Source: Megaleporinus macrocephalus (lineage: Eukaryota > Chordata > Actinopteri > Characiformes > Anostomidae). From it: a stretch of DNA of 64,000 bases. This document shows, one piece after another, positions 62,130 to 64,000 of this stretch. The DNA lies in assembly GCA_021613375.1 (NCBI GenBank), contig CM038706.1, positions 23,763,366-23,827,365 on the forward strand, in the 5' to 3' direction. The notes below the pieces were generated by a model, which was given only the letters and a program-made list of their open reading frames with translations, had not been told where the DNA came from and made no database searches. The first letter of the stretch is position 1. Each line of letters opens with the position of its first letter. A program made the translations under genes and the position numbers.

Positions 62130-64000
62130 TTTTTCTTTTTCACCAGTTGTGATATAAGATAACATTGAATACCATTTAATGTGTGGTTCTTAATGCTTTC
62201 TTTTACAGTCCATTAAGTTTTAGGTATTAAATGCAAGGTACAATCTCCAAAGTACAAGAGCATCTTTCAGGGCTAATATGATGCTATGTTCCGAGGCAGA
62301 TTGACTGTTCTAAATATTAACTGGGCAGGTATCTAGTACAAACTCCAGAGTGCTGTGTCATTATTTTGGGTAAAAATTAGGTTAGATAGAATAAAAAGAC
62401 TGTACATGAATAAAGTATACAGAATCAAACACATAGTCTGTAGCTGCATTGTATAAGAAAGCAATGAATCTTAATTATTTTTAACGTTTTCATTTTACGG
62501 CATTATATCTTGCCAGTACTTGGAGGTGTTCCCGATTTCCTGCTTAAACATGAGACATTACAGTGAAATTCCTTTATCAGTTTATAATAGCCAGAGCACG
62601 CTAGTCATTTAAGTGTCATTTAATTAGACTGTAATTATCCTTTTGAGTATGTACTACACATGTACATTTAACATCTAGAACCTGTTGGGCATCATAGAGT
62701 AATTTGGCTAAACTTCCACAGAAATTACAACCATTCACATTCACAGAACATGCTTAGAACAGACTTCAGGTAAAGTCTAAAACACATTCCTACACATATT
62801 TATAGTAACACAAATTGTAAGTTGTGACATCAACAAAATAGGAGTCTACAAAATTTGGCTTTGTCACATAGGCAATACTGTGTGTGCATAGCTGTCAAAA
62901 TTAAAATAATTAAATTAATTAATGATAAAAAAAGAACGATGCATCAAACATAAAAAAGTCATTCAAATATTCAGCTATCTCTCTAGCTTGTTCTTGGTCA
63001 ATCAGTTGAAAACATTATCCCAAACCACAACTATCAAATAGCAAAAGAACACTGGTGACCACAGGCAAACAACAACAAGCTTTTTTGCTACTCAGCCCTT
63101 CTGAACGCTGTGATAACTCGTAGTTAATAAGCTGACAAATGGTAATGGGCAATAATCCATTTTTATGTGAGACAACCAAAGATCTGCTTTAGATGGCACA
63201 CTTTTTCTGACAGGCCAACACTCTAAATGTGGACAAAATGAGCTTTGTTGGCCAGTTAGACAATATTTATAAACTAGTGAAGTAAGCTGCTAGTTTACTG
63301 CATGACTAATCTGCTACATAGGCACTCACACCAGTTACAGACTCTTACTTTCACTTCACTTTGTGTTCCATGCTTTGAGCACAGCCACTCTTTTTAGCTT
63401 ATAATGAGAGAGGAATATCACTGCCATTCACTTATCACACAAATATCATTGGCTATATGTACCATTCTGAGTTTGGATTTTATGTACCCCTTTTCTTAAG
63501 GATATATCTGATGAGGCTTATATCCCTTGCTGGAAACCCTTCACATAAGTCATGACCCCCAGGTAGCCACCATGAGGTTTTGGTTGACGTGATAATTTAG
63601 CGCCCCTTCTGGATTTAGATAACGCTCAAATAACGTTGACATTTGGCGTTAATTGCAAGTCATCTACTTGGATAATGTATTTAAAATATAAAAATATTTG
63701 ACAAACCACCAAAGGTGAAATTAAAATTTCAAAGCTAATCTCACCGGGCAGCCCTGGTAATGTGTAAAGGTTTTAGGAATGTTAATATATGGGTTATTGA
63801 CTAAATACAAACAAATCGAAATGCTGTAATTTGGTTAGAATAACAGAGGTTTGGTTATTGACCTTGTGGTGCAGTCAGCATGGGTTTGATCAATTCCAGC
63901 AGCAGAACAGGCTTTAATTTAATGCTGTATTGGTTACAAAAACTAGTTACTGGATGCTAAACATAAACCTTGGGCTTTGTTGAGGACATGTTTGCAAAAT
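62130..64000. other. AT-rich intron with no recognised gene
   Basis: Nothing beyond unremarkable AT-rich sequence was identified on either strand, including no sdccag8 exon. Confidence 0.5.

Larger units (their letters stand above)
42996..64000 (-). other. sdccag8: sdccag8 intron (partial, at least 21 kb)
   Basis: No further exon was recognised. The exon expected upstream should end with codons like MKQR and carry a glutamate-rich coiled coil (the human EELEEQCVQHG region); no such - strand frame was seen. The stretch holds repeats, mobile elements and GC-richer islands listed separately. The remaining sdccag8 exons lie beyond 64000. Confidence 0.7.

Overview
The window looks like teleost fish nuclear DNA. 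It is AT-rich and intron-dominated. It is littered with fish-type Tc1-like transposons, MITEs, a tRNA-like SINE head, a LINE 3' tail, a candidate solo LTR and many microsatellites. It contains two recognisable vertebrate protein-coding genes arranged tail to tail. The species cannot be named from this sequence.

Positions 1-38280 (+ strand) hold almost all of akt3, the RAC-gamma serine/threonine kinase. Twelve coding exons (5863-32758) carry residues 16-479. Their lengths add to 1394 nt. With the 46 nt expected in the missing first coding exon this makes 1440 nt, a 479-residue protein plus stop, the length of human AKT3. Splice phases agree at every junction. The PH domain, catalytic K177, D271 and D289, and the phospho-sites T305, T447 and S472 are all present. 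A long 3' UTR (about 5.5 kb, containing two MITEs) ends at AATAAA 38251-38256. Whether this is akt3a or akt3b cannot be told.

Positions 38366-64000 hold the 3' end of sdccag8 (a centrosomal/ciliary coiled-coil protein) on the - strand. The penultimate coding exon is at 42869-42995, and a tiny last coding exon at 38832-38870 encodes LPAERREDFPTA and a stop. The candidate poly(A) signals of the two genes are about 130 bp apart. The AKT3-SDCCAG8 convergent pair is the known vertebrate arrangement. I found no further sdccag8 exon between 43 and 64 kb, so that stretch is read as one large intron.

The non-coding remainder falls into three classes. First, mobile-element debris: a Tc1-like IR/DR element at 49.9-51.1 kb, a MITE at 28.4-28.9 kb, a solo-LTR-like unit at 20.9-21.3 kb, a LINE tail at 52.8-53.4 kb, and several dispersed repeat families present in two or three copies. 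Second, simple repeats, including a long AT tract 380 bp before akt3 exon 10 and a duplicated CT-rich block at 44.7-45.0 kb. Third, a series of GC-richer islands in introns that look like candidate conserved non-coding or regulatory DNA, most strikingly the block that runs directly into the exon 8 splice acceptor.

I found no sign of a wholly novel system. The least explained item is a 237-codon antisense ORF inside akt3 intron 2.
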